Assembly: GCA_024399065.1 (NCBI GenBank)
Contig: JAKSIB010000037.1
Coordinates: 1 to 32,203, forward strand
Source: Fibrobacter sp.
Lineage (GTDB): Bacteria; Fibrobacterota; Fibrobacteria; Fibrobacterales; Fibrobacteraceae
Direction of reading: 5' to 3'
DNA length: 32,203 nt
Positions 1 through 7,902 of this stretch are shown piece after piece (position 1 is the first letter of the stretch; each line of letters starts with the position of its first letter). The position numbers and the translations under genes are program-made. A model generated the notes under the pieces. The model was not told the DNA's origin. It was given only the letters and a program-made list of their open reading frames with translations, and searched no databases.

Positions 1-20
1 AAAGCCATAGGCTTTTTAGA

Positions 21-44
21 ACCACCGGCCTAGCCGGTGGTTTT
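21..44. terminator. Bidirectional-looking terminator hairpin
   Basis: A perfect 9-bp stem (ACCACCGGC / GCCGGTGGT) with a 3-nt loop is followed on the plus strand by TTTT. It probably ends a plus-strand gene left of the window. On the minus strand it lies beyond clpB and could serve as a backup stop. A shorter hairpin (AAAGCC ATA GGCTTT) sits at the window edge, positions 1-15. Confidence 0.6.
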
Positions 45-57
45 CATATACCCAAGA

Positions 58-85
58 AACAGCCTCGGACGAATCCGGGGCTGTT
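58..85 (-). terminator. Hairpin downstream of clpB
   Basis: A 12-bp stem with a CGAA loop (one T-G pair) lies about 70 nt past the clpB stop codon. On the minus strand only a weak TTTC follows, so this is a poor intrinsic terminator. It may act as an mRNA-stabilising hairpin or together with the hairpin at 21-44. Confidence 0.4.
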
Positions 86-152
86 CTTGTGCCGGATTTT
101 CGTCCAGCACTTCGGGGGTTAGGAGGAACTTTTTGCGACGTTCCGCGACGCT

Positions 153-2711
153 TTACTTCACAGTGAACACGCCGTTTTCGTAGTCGATGACCACTGGCTT
201 TGCTGCGGAAATTGCGCCAGACAAAATTGCATGACTCAGGGGGCGTTCTACATTGCGTTCAATGAAACGCTGAATAGGACGTGCACCGAATTCCGGCTGG
301 TAGGCGCCATCGGCAATGGCGTCCAGGGCGGTGTCGGACAGAGTCAACTGCAAATCCTGACGGGCGGCACGCTTTGCAAGGCCAGCGAACTTCAGCTTTA
401 CAATGTCACGGATCTGAGGCTTGGTAAGGCTCTGGAACACCAGAGTTTCATCCAGACGGTTCAGGAATTCCGGGCGGAAGAAAGCGTGAAGGTTGGCGTC
501 AATTTCATCCAAGGTCACCGGCGCCGTATTGCCAGAGGCCAATCGTTCCCGGAACTTTTCAGAGCCCAAGTTAGAAGTCATCAAGATCAGTGTATTCTTG
601 AAGTTCACCGTGCGGCCCTTACCATCAGTCAAACGGCCGTCGTCAAGAACTTGCAGCAAGGTGTTGAACACATCGGGATGAGCCTTCTCGATTTCATCCA
701 GCAGGATGACGCAATAGGGCTTGGTTCGTACAGCTTCCGTCAGCTGGCCGCCTTCTTCGTAGCCTACGTATCCCGGAGGCGCGCCAATCAAACGGCTAAC
801 CGTATGCTTTTCCATGTATTCGCTCATGTCGATACGGACCAGAGCATTTTCGTCATCGAAAAGTTCCACAGCCAAGGCCTTGGCCAGTTCCGTCTTGCCG
901 ACACCCGTGGGGCCTAGGAACAGGAAGCTGCCAATAGGAGCGTTCTCGCGGCTTAATCCGCTACGGTTCCTCAAGATGGCTTCAGACACAGCTTCCACTG
1001 CATCATCCTGACCAATAACGCGAGCGTGCAGGCGTTCATCCAAATGCAACAACTTGGACTTTTCACCTTCGCAAAGTTTCGTCACCGGAACGCCAGTCCA
1101 GCGGCTTACTACCAGGGCGATGGTATCTTCCGTCACCTCTTCGCTCAAATCGGAATCAGCTGCGGCCTTACGCATCGCTTCGGTCTTTTCGGCGATTTCC
1201 TTTTCCAAGTTCACGATCTTGTTGTACTTCAGTTCTGCGGCGCGGTTCAAGTCGTAGCGGGCTTCGGCCTGTTCCATTTCGTCCTTGGCCTGCTGCAAAG
1301 CTTTCTTCAAGTTCTGCAGTTCAGCACTCTGGGCGCGACGATCCTGCCAGCGCTCCTGCATGGCCTTTACCGCGGCTTCCGTCAAAGCCAATTCCTCACG
1401 CAGCTCTTTCAAGCGCTTTACAGAATTGTCATCCGTTTCCTTCGCCAGAGCCTGCTCCTCGATCTTCATCTGCAGTTCCTTACGCTGCAAGGTATCCAGA
1501 GCTTCAGGCACCGTATCCATCTGGGTCTTTACAAGGCTTGCGGCTTCATCGATCAAGTCAATCGCCTTATCCGGAAGGAATCGGTCGCTAATGTAACGGC
1601 TGGACAGCTTAACAGCTGCAACCAGGGCGTTATCGTGCAAACGGACTCCGTGGTGGGCGTCAAAGCCATCCTTGATGCCACGGAGGATGGAGATAGATTC
1701 TTCTTCGCTGGGTTCGTCAACCTGCACCGGCTGGAATCGGCGTTCCAACGCGGAATCCTTTTCGATGTACTTACGGTATTCCTGGGTGGTGGTAGCGCCA
1801 ATGCAGTGCAATTCGCCACGAGCCAGCTTCGGCTTCAGCATATTGCCCAAGTCCATGGAGCCCTCGGTCTTGCCGGCGCCCACGATGGTATGGATTTCAT
1901 CAATGAACAGAAGAGTATTTCCGTCTTCTTCAAGAGCGTCCAGAACAGATTTCAGACGTTCCTCGAAGTCGCCGCGGTACTTTGCGCCAGCCATCAGGGC
2001 GGACAAATCCAGGGCGAAAAGTTTCTTGCCCTTCAAGGCGTCAGGCACATCGCCGCGATAGATTCGCTCGGCGAGCCCTTCGACGATAGCGGTCTTACCC
2101 ACGCCAGGTTCACCAACGAGGCAGGGGTTGTTTTTCGTCTTTCGGCTAAGGATCAAGATAACACGACGGATTTCCTCTTCACGGCCAATGACCGGCGAAA
2201 GCTTGCCATCGGCAGCCATTTCCACCAGTTCACGGCCATACAACTTCAGCGGAGACTGTTCCTCGGCATTGGCGGCACCGGCGAAAGGATCGGAGAGCCA
2301 AGTCTCCACCACTTCCACAGAGCCCAGGGCATCCTCAAACACCTTGGCAAGGCCACGATCCCCTGCAAACTTCATCAAGGCCACCAGCAAGTCGCCGGGG
2401 GTCACCATGCGGTTCACCTGACGGGCCGCCTGCACAGCTGCACGCAAAACACGGTTCAAGTCGTTATCGGGGCCCACATCCGGGTTCGCCCCTTCCACAC
2501 GGGGCACCTTCTGCACAAAAGGCTCCAAACGACCGCGCAGTTCATTTCCCTTAATGCCCTTGCTCTTGTACAGCTTTTTCAGGGTAGCGTCAGGACCTTC
2601 CACCAGACCCACGGCCAAATGGGCACATCCCAGGTAGGAATGGGAATTACGGTCCATCAAACTCTGGGCCTTGGCCAAAACCTTTTCTGCATCGTTATTA
2701 AAATCAGACAT
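153..2711 (-). CDS. clpB: ATP-dependent chaperone ClpB
   Basis: Hsp100 disaggregase that works with DnaK to pull polypeptides out of aggregates in the cytoplasm. The 852 residues match the family length. Visible parts are the Clp N-domain (about 1-145), the first AAA+ module with Walker A GEPGVGKT (200-207) and Walker B FIDE (269-272), the long coiled-coil middle domain (about 405-525) that separates ClpB from ClpA and ClpC, and the second AAA+ module with Walker A GPTGVGKT (600-607), pore-loop Tyr near 651 and LLDE (670-673). The start has a good Shine-Dalgarno (AGAGG) just upstream. The gene stands alone, and a sigma-54-like promoter lies about 78 nt upstream at 2789-2805. No CIRCE element is visible. 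Confidence 0.98.
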   Translation of the reverse strand: MSDFNNDAEKVLAKAQSLMDRNSHSYLGCAHLAVGLVEGPDATLKKLYKSKGIKGNELRGRLEPFVQKVPRVEGANPDVGPDNDLNRVLRAAVQAARQVNRMVTPGDLLVALMKFAGDRGLAKVFEDALGSVEVVETWLSDPFAGAANAEEQSPLKLYGRELVEMAADGKLSPVIGREEEIRRVILILSRKTKNNPCLVGEPGVGKTAIVEGLAERIYRGDVPDALKGKKLFALDLSALMAGAKYRGDFEERLKSVLDALEEDGNTLLFIDEIHTIVGAGKTEGSMDLGNMLKPKLARGELHCIGATTTQEYRKYIEKDSALERRFQPVQVDEPSEEESISILRGIKDGFDAHHGVRLHDNALVAAVKLSSRYISDRFLPDKAIDLIDEAASLVKTQMDTVPEALDTLQRKELQMKIEEQALAKETDDNSVKRLKELREELALTEAAVKAMQERWQDRRAQSAELQNLKKALQQAKDEMEQAEARYDLNRAAELKYNKIVNLEKEIAEKTEAMRKAAADSDLSEEVTEDTIALVVSRWTGVPVTKLCEGEKSKLLHLDERLHARVIGQDDAVEAVSEAILRNRSGLSRENAPIGSFLFLGPTGVGKTELAKALAVELFDDENALVRIDMSEYMEKHTVSRLIGAPPGYVGYEEGGQLTEAVRTKPYCVILLDEIEKAHPDVFNTLLQVLDDGRLTDGKGRTVNFKNTLILMTSNLGSEKFRERLASGNTAPVTLDEIDANLHAFFRPEFLNRLDETLVFQSLTKPQIRDIVKLKFAGLAKRAARQDLQLTLSDTALDAIADGAYQPEFGARPIQRFIERNVERPLSHAILSGAISAAKPVVIDYENGVFTVK

Positions 2712-2788
2712 ATTTGCCTCTTTTGGCGATTAGCGGCATTGCCATCCCGCTTTTTCGCACTTTTCCTTTTATTTATCGCTCCTTCTTA

Positions 2789-2805
2789 TGCAATTGTCAT
2801 GCCAA
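2789..2805 (-). promoter_or_regulatory. Sigma-54-like -24/-12 promoter for clpB
   Basis: The minus strand reads TTGGCATGACAATTGCA. This matches the sigma-54 consensus YTGGCACG-N4-TTGCW at every conserved position except one (T for C), with the exact 12-nt GG-to-GC spacing. Predicted transcription would begin near 2778, giving a leader of about 65 nt before the clpB start. No enhancer-binding site was identified. The match is seen directly; use by RpoN is inferred. Confidence 0.5.
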
Positions 2806-2995
2806 ACCCACGAAAAAAGCACTTTTTAGTACAATTCGCCATAAAAAAACGCATTTTTTATAAAAATGTGGTTTTTTAGCTCAAAAACGACAATTTTATT
2901 GTTTAAAACAGGAACTTCTCCCTTCTCAAAATAAATCGATTTACTGCTCCATTTTGCAACATGTCAAACTTGTAGAAGCAAGTAAATTTATTGTT

Positions 2996-3133
2996 TGCTG
3001 TTGTAAAACACAACAACGGAATATGGTCTTGGAGTATACCTCTTTGGAGGCTACAAATCTATCTTATAGATACAAAACCAAACATCCCATACACCAAAAA
3101 ACGGTTCCCCTTCAAAGGGAGCCGTTTTTTTTT
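2996..3133 (+). ncRNA. RNA-like unit A (copy 1 of a duplicated structured element)
   Basis: This is the first of two related units in the gap between clpB and the antitoxin gene. It opens with a small hairpin (TGTTGT aaaac ACAACA, 2999-3015), continues through GGAGTATACC and TTGGAGG, and reaches a 32-nt block (3072-3103) that is identical in unit B. It ends in a strong intrinsic terminator (stem 3101-3109 with 3117-3125, then a T run). The hairpin and terminator stems differ from unit B but still pair, which favours RNA structure over protein coding. A short frame also crosses the block (TKPNIPYTKKR), but here it has no ATG at the place where unit B has one. No known RNA family was recognised. 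Confidence 0.5.
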
Positions 3134-3350
3134 CGGGTCGCGGCGTTCGGCCGGGTGTGGCGTTCGGCCGGGTGTGGCGTTCGGCTTGTAGGGTGTGGCA
3201 CTAGCTTCGCTAGTGCTCACCCCATCACCTCGGCCATGCCCCAAAACAAGTTTTGGGTCGCGGCGCTCGGCCGAGTGTGGCGCAAGCGCCACCCTCTGCG
3301 GCTCGGTCATGCCAGAATGCAAGCATTCCGGCGCGACACTCGCCTTGTAG
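3134..3350. repeat. GC-rich cluster of modular small palindromes
   Basis: This block is much richer in GC than its flanks. It begins with two 17-nt direct repeats (GTTCGGCCGGGTGTGGC) and a partial third. Four tight palindromes follow: CACTAGC-TTC-GCTAGTG, CCAAAAC-AA-GTTTTGG, GTGGCGC-AA-GCGCCAC and GAATGC-AA-GCATTC. They are joined by recurring segments such as GTGTGGC, CTCGG(C/T)CATGCC and TCGCGGCG. The arrangement resembles a REP/BIME-type intergenic element. It lies exactly between the two RNA-like units, so the whole segment may have spread or duplicated as one. No credible gene is present. Confidence 0.6.
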
Positions 3351-3488
3351 GGTGTTGTAAAACTATACAACACTTTGTCATCCAGGAGTATTCCACATTG
3401 GAGGAGGAATATGTAATTTATGAACACAAAACCAAACATCCCATACACCAAAAAACGATCTCTCCTTCTCGGAGGGATCGTTTTTTTC
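3349..3488 (+). ncRNA. RNA-like unit B (copy 2 of the duplicated structured element)
   Basis: This unit has the same order of parts as unit A: a 5' hairpin (GTGTTGTA aaacta TACAACAC, 3352-3373), GGAGTATTCC, TTGGAGG, the same 32-nt block (3426-3457) and an intrinsic terminator (stem about 3456-3465 with 3471-3480, then seven T). The terminator stem differs from unit A at several paired positions yet still folds. Here an ATG (3421-ish) follows a GGAGGAGG sequence and could begin a peptide MNTKPNIPYTKKR. A leader-peptide or small-protein reading therefore cannot be excluded, although the run-on past the terminator argues against it. Confidence 0.5.
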
Positions 3489-3590
3489 TGCAAAGACCTT
3501 TGGAGCACAACTACACTAACAATATCCTATCCCAGGTTGTCCTAGAAAAGCCGTTTCAGGCTTTGTTCATAGGCATTTTCGTCATGGAAT

Positions 3591-3911
3591 TTATGCAAAC
3601 GCAGCATTATCCAGCAAAACATTCACATATGTCTGGTACGGGATGCCCGCTTCTGCCGCTTTTTTCTTGATTGCATCAACGGTTTTGACCTTGAGTCGGA
3701 TGGAATACATCTTTTTCTCTTCTTTAGAATCAGCAACGGCTTTCCTGATTCGGGCCAACGATTCTTCAAGAGTCTCCGATTCATTGCCACCAGTGATTAC
3801 AGTCATAGGTTCTCTCACGGAGGTGTCATTTTCGAGTTCCTCAATTTCCTCCTTAGAAAGGAAATCATCAACCAGTTTAAAGCCCTTGGGCAGTCTAGTC
3901 TTCTTACGCAT
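3591..3911 (-). CDS. CopG/BrnA-type ribbon-helix-helix antitoxin, solitary
   Basis: A 106-residue protein whose last 40 residues (MYSIRLKVKTVDAIKKKAA, then GIPYQTYVNVLL) match the ribbon-helix-helix of CopG/BrnA-like antitoxins. These proteins bind operator DNA as dimers and neutralise a partner toxin. The N-terminal part is acidic and probably toxin-binding. The frame is open further upstream (to 4034), but ATG 3911 is preferred because it has a GAGGTG Shine-Dalgarno and an excellent promoter 35-60 nt upstream, inside the longer frame. No BrnT, RelE or HicA-like toxin gene is visible on either side. The gene is therefore an orphan antitoxin, or a regulator derived from one. Confidence 0.75.
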   Translation of the reverse strand: MRKKTRLPKGFKLVDDFLSKEEIEELENDTSVREPMTVITGGNESETLEESLARIRKAVADSKEEKKMYSIRLKVKTVDAIKKKAAEAGIPYQTYVNVLLDNAAFA

Positions 3912-3945
3912 CTTGCACCTCGTCTTCTCATCTATTACCCTCATT

Positions 3946-3977
3946 ATTATAGCAAATGTATTGACAATTATCAATAC
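3946..3977 (-). promoter_or_regulatory. Promoter with overlapping palindromic operator for the antitoxin gene
   Basis: On the minus strand TTGATA (3969-3974) and TATAAT (3946-3951) are separated by exactly 17 nt, close to the sigma-70 consensus. The -35 hexamer lies inside the inverted repeat 3958-3977 (GTATTGA CAATTA TCAATAC), which has perfect 7-nt arms. This is a natural operator for an autoregulating ribbon-helix-helix dimer. Transcription would start near 3939, about 28 nt before the start codon. Confidence 0.65.
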
Positions 3978-4035
3978 AAGCCAACATTCATCCACCATTT
4001 TCCCCTTAGACTCGGCGACCATGGCCGAACTCATG

Positions 4036-4089
4036 CTACGATGTCGGAATCATAACGATTTGATTCCGAGAAAATTCATCTTTAGTCAT
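4036..4089 (-). CDS. Possible 17-residue peptide or gene remnant
   Basis: A short frame, ATG through TAG, with a near-ideal GGAGG four nt before its start. It encodes MTKDEFSRNQIVMIPTS and lies upstream of the antitoxin promoter. It may be a leader peptide or the beginning of a lost gene, for example a toxin partner. The rest of the 3912-4317 interval shows no other gene; it holds the antitoxin promoter and the terminator at 4151-4191. Confidence 0.2.
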   Translation of the reverse strand: MTKDEFSRNQIVMIPTS

Positions 4090-4150
4090 AAAGCCTCCTT
4101 TGTTCATTTACTGTTTCCAGAGGCGTCTTTAAAATACGGCAAAGCCATAT

Positions 4151-4191
4151 AACAAAAAGACGCACTTCTCCATTTGACAGAGAAGTACGTC
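4151..4191 (-). terminator. Intrinsic terminator of the DUF6261-like gene
   Basis: On the minus strand a 12-bp stem (GACGTACTTCTC / GAGAAGTGCGTC, one T-G pair, 9-nt loop) is followed by TTTTTGTT. It lies about 130 nt past the stop codon of the gene that ends at 4318. Confidence 0.7.
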
Positions 4192-4317
4192 GGGCAGTAA
4201 TGTAGGTGATTTTTAGAAAGTTGGCAAGGGAGGGAAAATATTTTTACAAAGCAAAACCTAATCAAATAAAAAATTCTTTGGCTCGCAATCTACTTTCCTT
4301 TTGGGGGTTAGGTTAAG

Positions 4318-5142
4318 TTATTCGGCCTTGGGTTCTTCAGTCGAGGCGTCGACGCTCACGGACGGCGTTTCGGCGGGGGCGCTCGCTTCGGAATCCTCGG
4401 CGTCCACAGATTCTTCTTCGTCGCTCTTGACGGTCTTCTTGGTGCTCTTGGCAGCCTTGGAGGCCTTGACACTTTCGATGAAGGAGTTCACGTGGTTGAT
4501 GAAGGTCGGATCGAAGTCCTTGTTTTCGCCCTCGATTTCGGCAATGGCGTTCACGCGCTTCACCAGGGCCTTGTAGGCGTTCTCGCAGTTGAGCTTGGCG
4601 GTCCTGATATCAGTACCGATCTTGGTTGCGCCAGCCTCCATCCTGTTGTGGACGGCTTCTACGAAAGCTTCCTGGGCGGATTCAAGTTCCTGGAACCAAG
4701 ACGTAAAACCAGCCTGCTTGTGTACGGACTTGTCCAGGGCAGAGATATCCTCGATCAAGTTGCCAAGAATACCGGATTCGGTATTGTTGTTTGCCTTGCG
4801 GATATCCGGGAACTTGTCGTACACCGCCTTGATGGTCAATGCGGCCTCGGCAACTTCTTCCGTGGAGCTCTTGACCATGGCATTCAGGTAGGCAAGGCCG
4901 TTTGCATAGGCCTCGTCGCGGCGCTTGTCTGCAGCCTTCACCAGTTCGTCCATGGTAAGGTCTCCTTGGTTGTTCTTCAGAAGAACCTTGAGCTTTTCCG
5001 CTGCGGAACGGTATTCCGCAAGAAGCTTGCCGGTGGTTGCCTCGGGCAACACAGAAGTTTCACCGAGAATGTGACTGTGGAAACCAAGAGCCTCATTTGC
5101 AGAGAACAGATGGGTGCTATACTGAGTGATTTCGTAACTCAT
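4318..5142 (-). CDS. DUF6261-like protein of unknown function
   Basis: A 274-residue predicted cytoplasmic protein without a signal peptide. The start (MSYEITQYSTHLFSANEALG) and the largely helical 1-230 region resemble the DUF6261 proteins common in Bacteroidota. Residues 231-274 form a low-complexity tail, first Lys/Ser-rich and then Asp/Glu/Ala-rich, unlikely to be folded. The start is supported by AGGAG seven nt upstream. Its promoter must lie in or beside the 42-bp repeat array immediately upstream. It is monocistronic, with its own terminator at 4151-4191. No function can be proposed, and the family call is from memory of the sequence pattern. Confidence 0.7.
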   Translation of the reverse strand: MSYEITQYSTHLFSANEALGFHSHILGETSVLPEATTGKLLAEYRSAAEKLKVLLKNNQGDLTMDELVKAADKRRDEAYANGLAYLNAMVKSSTEEVAEAALTIKAVYDKFPDIRKANNNTESGILGNLIEDISALDKSVHKQAGFTSWFQELESAQEAFVEAVHNRMEAGATKIGTDIRTAKLNCENAYKALVKRVNAIAEIEGENKDFDPTFINHVNSFIESVKASKAAKSTKKTVKSDEEESVDAEDSEASAPAETPSVSVDASTEEPKAE

Positions 5143-5276
5143 ATTTATCTCCTAACAAGTTTGCCGCTAAACAATTTTCACCCCATGACACCGTAGCGGC
5201 AGTCACCTCGAAAGAGGGACATCAAAAGAAATACGAATTTCAAGTATGCCAGACCATAAATCTTGTTATAAATTTC

Positions 5277-5592
5277 AAAAAAATTGAATCTTGCGTAAAT
5301 TTATAGATTACGAAGTACACTCAAGATGAAATTTCTACGCTTGTGAGTTTCCGAAGGTTCACTCGAGATGAAATTTCTATGCTTGCGCATTTCCGAAGAT
5401 TCACTCAAGATGAAAATCCAACACCCGCGAATTGCGGGAAGTACATACAAAATGGAATTTTAGCGAACGCAACTCGTCGAAAGTTCACTCAAAATGAAAT
5501 TTTAATTGACGAGACTCGCCAAAAGCACGTTGAAAATGAAAATTCAACGTGAGAAATTTCCTGAAAGTACATCAAAAATGAAAATGCAATGT
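5277..5592. repeat. Degenerate 42-bp tandem repeat array
   Basis: Six consecutive units of exactly 42 bp (5319-5360, 5361-5402, 5403-5444, 5445-5486, 5487-5528, 5529-5570) are flanked by a partial unit (5571-5592) and a decayed one (about 5277-5318). Roughly 20 nt per unit around ACTCAAGATGAAATTT and the end GAAAGTTC are conserved, and the middle varies. Some units contain inverted repeats, such as CACGTTGAA-N8-TTCAACGTG near 5525-5551 and CCCGC-GAATT-GCGGG in the third unit. A 69-residue plus-strand frame (5343-5552) has a 14-residue period only because 42 is divisible by three. The array fills the gap between tldD and the DUF6261-like gene. Confidence 0.85.
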
Positions 5593-5600
5593 ACGCAGCC

Positions 5601-7001
5601 TTAGCGGCCGCCAACAAGGATCTGGTCCACCTTGATGGAGGGCTGGCCCACAGTCACAGGAACGTGGCCGGAGCTTGCGCCGCAAACGCCTGCAGCAAGT
5701 TCCCAGTCATTGCCCACCATGCTAATGCGGGGCATGATTTCGTGGCCCTTTCCGATGAGAGCAGCGCCGCGGACCGGTTCGCAAATCTTGCCGTCACGGA
5801 TCACGTAGCCTTCATCCACGGCAAAGTTGAATTCACCAGTAGCCGGGTTCACGGAACCGCCTGCCATACGGGCGGCATACAGGCCGTAATCCACGCTGGA
5901 AATCATGTCGTCCAAGGTATCCTTGCCCGGGGCGATAAAGGTATTGCGCATACGGCTTACAGGAGCGTACTTGTAGCTTTCGCGGCGAGCGCTTCCAGTG
6001 CGGGCAATACCCACTTCCTGGGCGCCAACACGGTCAGACATGTAAGTCTTCAGCACGCCGTTTTCGATCAAAACGGTGCGTTCCGTGGGAGTTCCTTCGT
6101 CATCCACCTTCAGGCTTCCCCAGACACCGTCCAAGGTGCCGTCGTCAATGGCAGTCAGGCAAGGCTGACCAATGACTTCGCCCAGCTTTCCGCAGAAGGG
6201 GCTTGCATTACGGCGCACCGATTCCGTTTCCAGCGGATGTCCGCAGGCTTCGTGGAAAATCACACCGCCAAAGCCGTTGCCCATGACCACAGGCATCTGG
6301 CCGCCGGTAATGTAACCTGCAGTCAGCATGCGCAAAACGCGTTCGCCAGCAGAAGTAGCCAACTGTTCCGGATCGTAATTTGCCAGCAGTTCGTAACCGC
6401 CAATAGCGCCCGGACGTTCCGCAGAAGTCAACCGTTCCGTACCATCGGAAGCAGTGACGCTAACGCTCAAGCGCAGGTGGGAACGATCCATTTCGATGTT
6501 CAAGCCTTCGCTGTTGAGCAAATGAATATGGGTGCAGTCATCAGAAACGCTGACCGCAACCTGAGCCACCTTGTCGGACATGGCGCGAGCCGTCTTATCT
6601 GCACGGAACAAGAAGTCCTGCTTTACCGCCTGACCCAACACGCGGGGGTCCTTGAAAGCGGCGGCATTATAGTCGCAGACACGCTTTGCAGGAGCAAATT
6701 CAAAAGGCTTTGCAGCGGAGCCTACCCCACCGTTCATGGCGGCAATGCGGCCAAAAGCCAAAGTCTTCACCAAGTTCACCAAGGCTTCTTCAGACTCGTC
6801 GCTGGTAAAACCATAAAGCACTTCGGTACCATAGAGCAAACGAATGCCGATACCGTAATCCGTGCCCGCCGTAGCAGATTCAATCTGGCTAGACTTCAAA
6901 CCCAAGGAGGAACTGCGGGTTTCTTCTTCGAAAATTTCTACAAAGTCAGCACCGGCGTTTTTGCCGGCTTCAAAAATCTTTACTGCAACAGACGGATTCA
7001 T
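5601..7001 (-). CDS. tldD: TldD-family metallopeptidase
   Basis: A 466-residue TldD/PmbA-family protein. TldD and TldE form a heterodimeric zinc protease that degrades unfolded peptides, matures some peptide natural products and affects CcdA and gyrase inhibition in enterobacteria. The zinc motif HEACGH is intact (H250, E251, H255) and followed by PLETE, which marks the active TldD subunit rather than TldE. The C-terminus ends with the family-typical ILVGGR. The start follows hisF by only 3 nt and has a GAGG eight nt upstream, so the two genes are an operon. No tldE partner is present in the window. Confidence 0.95.
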   Translation of the reverse strand: MNPSVAVKIFEAGKNAGADFVEIFEEETRSSSLGLKSSQIESATAGTDYGIGIRLLYGTEVLYGFTSDESEEALVNLVKTLAFGRIAAMNGGVGSAAKPFEFAPAKRVCDYNAAAFKDPRVLGQAVKQDFLFRADKTARAMSDKVAQVAVSVSDDCTHIHLLNSEGLNIEMDRSHLRLSVSVTASDGTERLTSAERPGAIGGYELLANYDPEQLATSAGERVLRMLTAGYITGGQMPVVMGNGFGGVIFHEACGHPLETESVRRNASPFCGKLGEVIGQPCLTAIDDGTLDGVWGSLKVDDEGTPTERTVLIENGVLKTYMSDRVGAQEVGIARTGSARRESYKYAPVSRMRNTFIAPGKDTLDDMISSVDYGLYAARMAGGSVNPATGEFNFAVDEGYVIRDGKICEPVRGAALIGKGHEIMPRISMVGNDWELAAGVCGASSGHVPVTVGQPSIKVDQILVGGR

Positions 7002-7004
7002 CGA

Positions 7005-7781
7005 CTAAACCTCGCGAGTAGCCACGCCACCCTTGCGCATGGCGTCCTTGATTTCAGGAATGGTGTAGTCGCCAAAGTGAACCATAGAAGCCACCAAGGC
7101 AGCATCTGCGGAAGTCTTGTTGAACAAGTCCACAATGTGGTCCGGAGTGCCGGCGCCACCGCTGGCAATCACAGGAATCTTCACGGCGCGGGCCACCTGG
7201 TCCGTAATGTTCAGTTCGTAACCGTTCTTGACACCGTCGGTATCAATGGCGTTCAAGCAAATTTCACCAACGCCCAGTTCTTCGGCCTTCTTGGCCCATT
7301 CCACGGCATCCAGACCCATAGCCTGGCGACCGCCGCGAATATAAACTTCGTAACCGCTGGGGAACTTCTCGGAAACGCCCACAAACTTGGCATCCATACC
7401 CAGCACAATGCACTGACGGCCAAAAGCCTTGGCACCTTCTGCAATAATTTCCGGATGAAGAACAGCCAAGCTATTCACGCTCACCTTTTCGGCACCGGCA
7501 AGCAAAGCCTGGTGCATGTCGTCGAGATTGCGGATACCGCCACCCACTGCAAAGGGGATAAACACACGCTTTGCAATCTGGCGGATCATTTCCATGTCGC
7601 AGGGGCGATTCTCGGCACTGGCGGTAATATCGTAGAACACCAGTTCGTCCACGCCTTCGTCGCTATAGCGGGCACCCATCTCCACCGGATCGCCGATATC
7701 GATATTACCCTTGAACTTAACACCCTTCGTCACCTTGCGGTCACGGACATCCAAGCACACAATCAAACGTTTAGTAAGCAT
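7005..7781 (-). CDS. hisF: Imidazole glycerol phosphate synthase, cyclase subunit HisF
   Basis: HisF receives ammonia from HisH and converts PRFAR to imidazole glycerol phosphate and AICAR, joining histidine and purine synthesis. The 258 residues match the family. It is a TIM barrel with the two catalytic aspartates in place: D11 in CLDV and D130 in GMDA. The phosphate-binding AVGGGIR (78-84) and ASGGAG segments are also visible. It is first in an operon with tldD. No Shine-Dalgarno precedes the ATG; instead TAAATTTG ends 4 nt before it, suggesting a leaderless transcript. No other his gene is nearby, so the pathway is dispersed. Confidence 0.97.
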   Translation of the reverse strand: MLTKRLIVCLDVRDRKVTKGVKFKGNIDIGDPVEMGARYSDEGVDELVFYDITASAENRPCDMEMIRQIAKRVFIPFAVGGGIRNLDDMHQALLAGAEKVSVNSLAVLHPEIIAEGAKAFGRQCIVLGMDAKFVGVSEKFPSGYEVYIRGGRQAMGLDAVEWAKKAEELGVGEICLNAIDTDGVKNGYELNITDQVARAVKIPVIASGGAGTPDHIVDLFNKTSADAALVASMVHFGDYTIPEIKDAMRKGGVATREV

Positions 7782-7785
7782 GACT

Positions 7786-7793
7786 CAAATTTA
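7786..7793 (-). promoter_or_regulatory. TAnnTTTG promoter element of hisF (leaderless?)
   Basis: Minus-strand TAAATTTG fits the Bacteroidota -7 consensus TAnnTTTG. It is followed by AGTC and then the hisF ATG, which would put transcription start at or next to the start codon. No clear -33 TTTG was seen. Confidence 0.5.
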
Positions 7794-7840
7794 GTAATTC
7801 TTTTTTGGTTCCCACGCGGGGGTAGTTCTCACAGTTCAAG

Positions 7841-7873
7841 AAAAATCAAAAGGAGGATTCCGAAGAATCCTCC
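7841..7873 (-). terminator. Intrinsic terminator of trxA
   Basis: On the minus strand a perfect 9-bp stem GGAGGATTC-TTCG-GAATCCTCC with a stable UUCG-type loop is followed by TTTTGATTTTT. It begins about 30 nt past the thioredoxin stop codon and isolates trxA from hisF. Confidence 0.9.
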
Positions 7874-7902
7874 AGGTAATCTTTTCCGAAGTCCGGCAAC
7901 AA

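Noticed and set aside
1026-2879. 617-residue open frame on the plus strand
   Set aside because: It lies antisense to clpB and has the skewed, Phe/His/Gln-rich composition of a shadow frame; there is no RBS and no recognisable domain.
2954-3670. Long plus-strand frame across the clpB-antitoxin gap
   Set aside because: It runs through two intrinsic terminators and a palindrome cluster, so it is not a plausible single gene.
3912-4034. N-terminal extension of the antitoxin (147 residues)
   Set aside because: A consensus promoter and operator lie inside this stretch, and the ATG at 3911 has the better Shine-Dalgarno.
5343-5552. Protein with 14-residue repeats
   Set aside because: The period follows from a 42-bp DNA repeat; the opposite strand is also largely open, and no RBS supports translation.
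5319-5592. CRISPR array
   Set aside because: The conserved part is degenerate, the whole period is only 42 bp and the variable parts are related to each other, unlike true spacers. No cas genes are present.
7253-7444. Trp-rich 63-residue frame inside hisF
   Set aside because: Alternative frame of hisF on the same strand, with no separate start signals.
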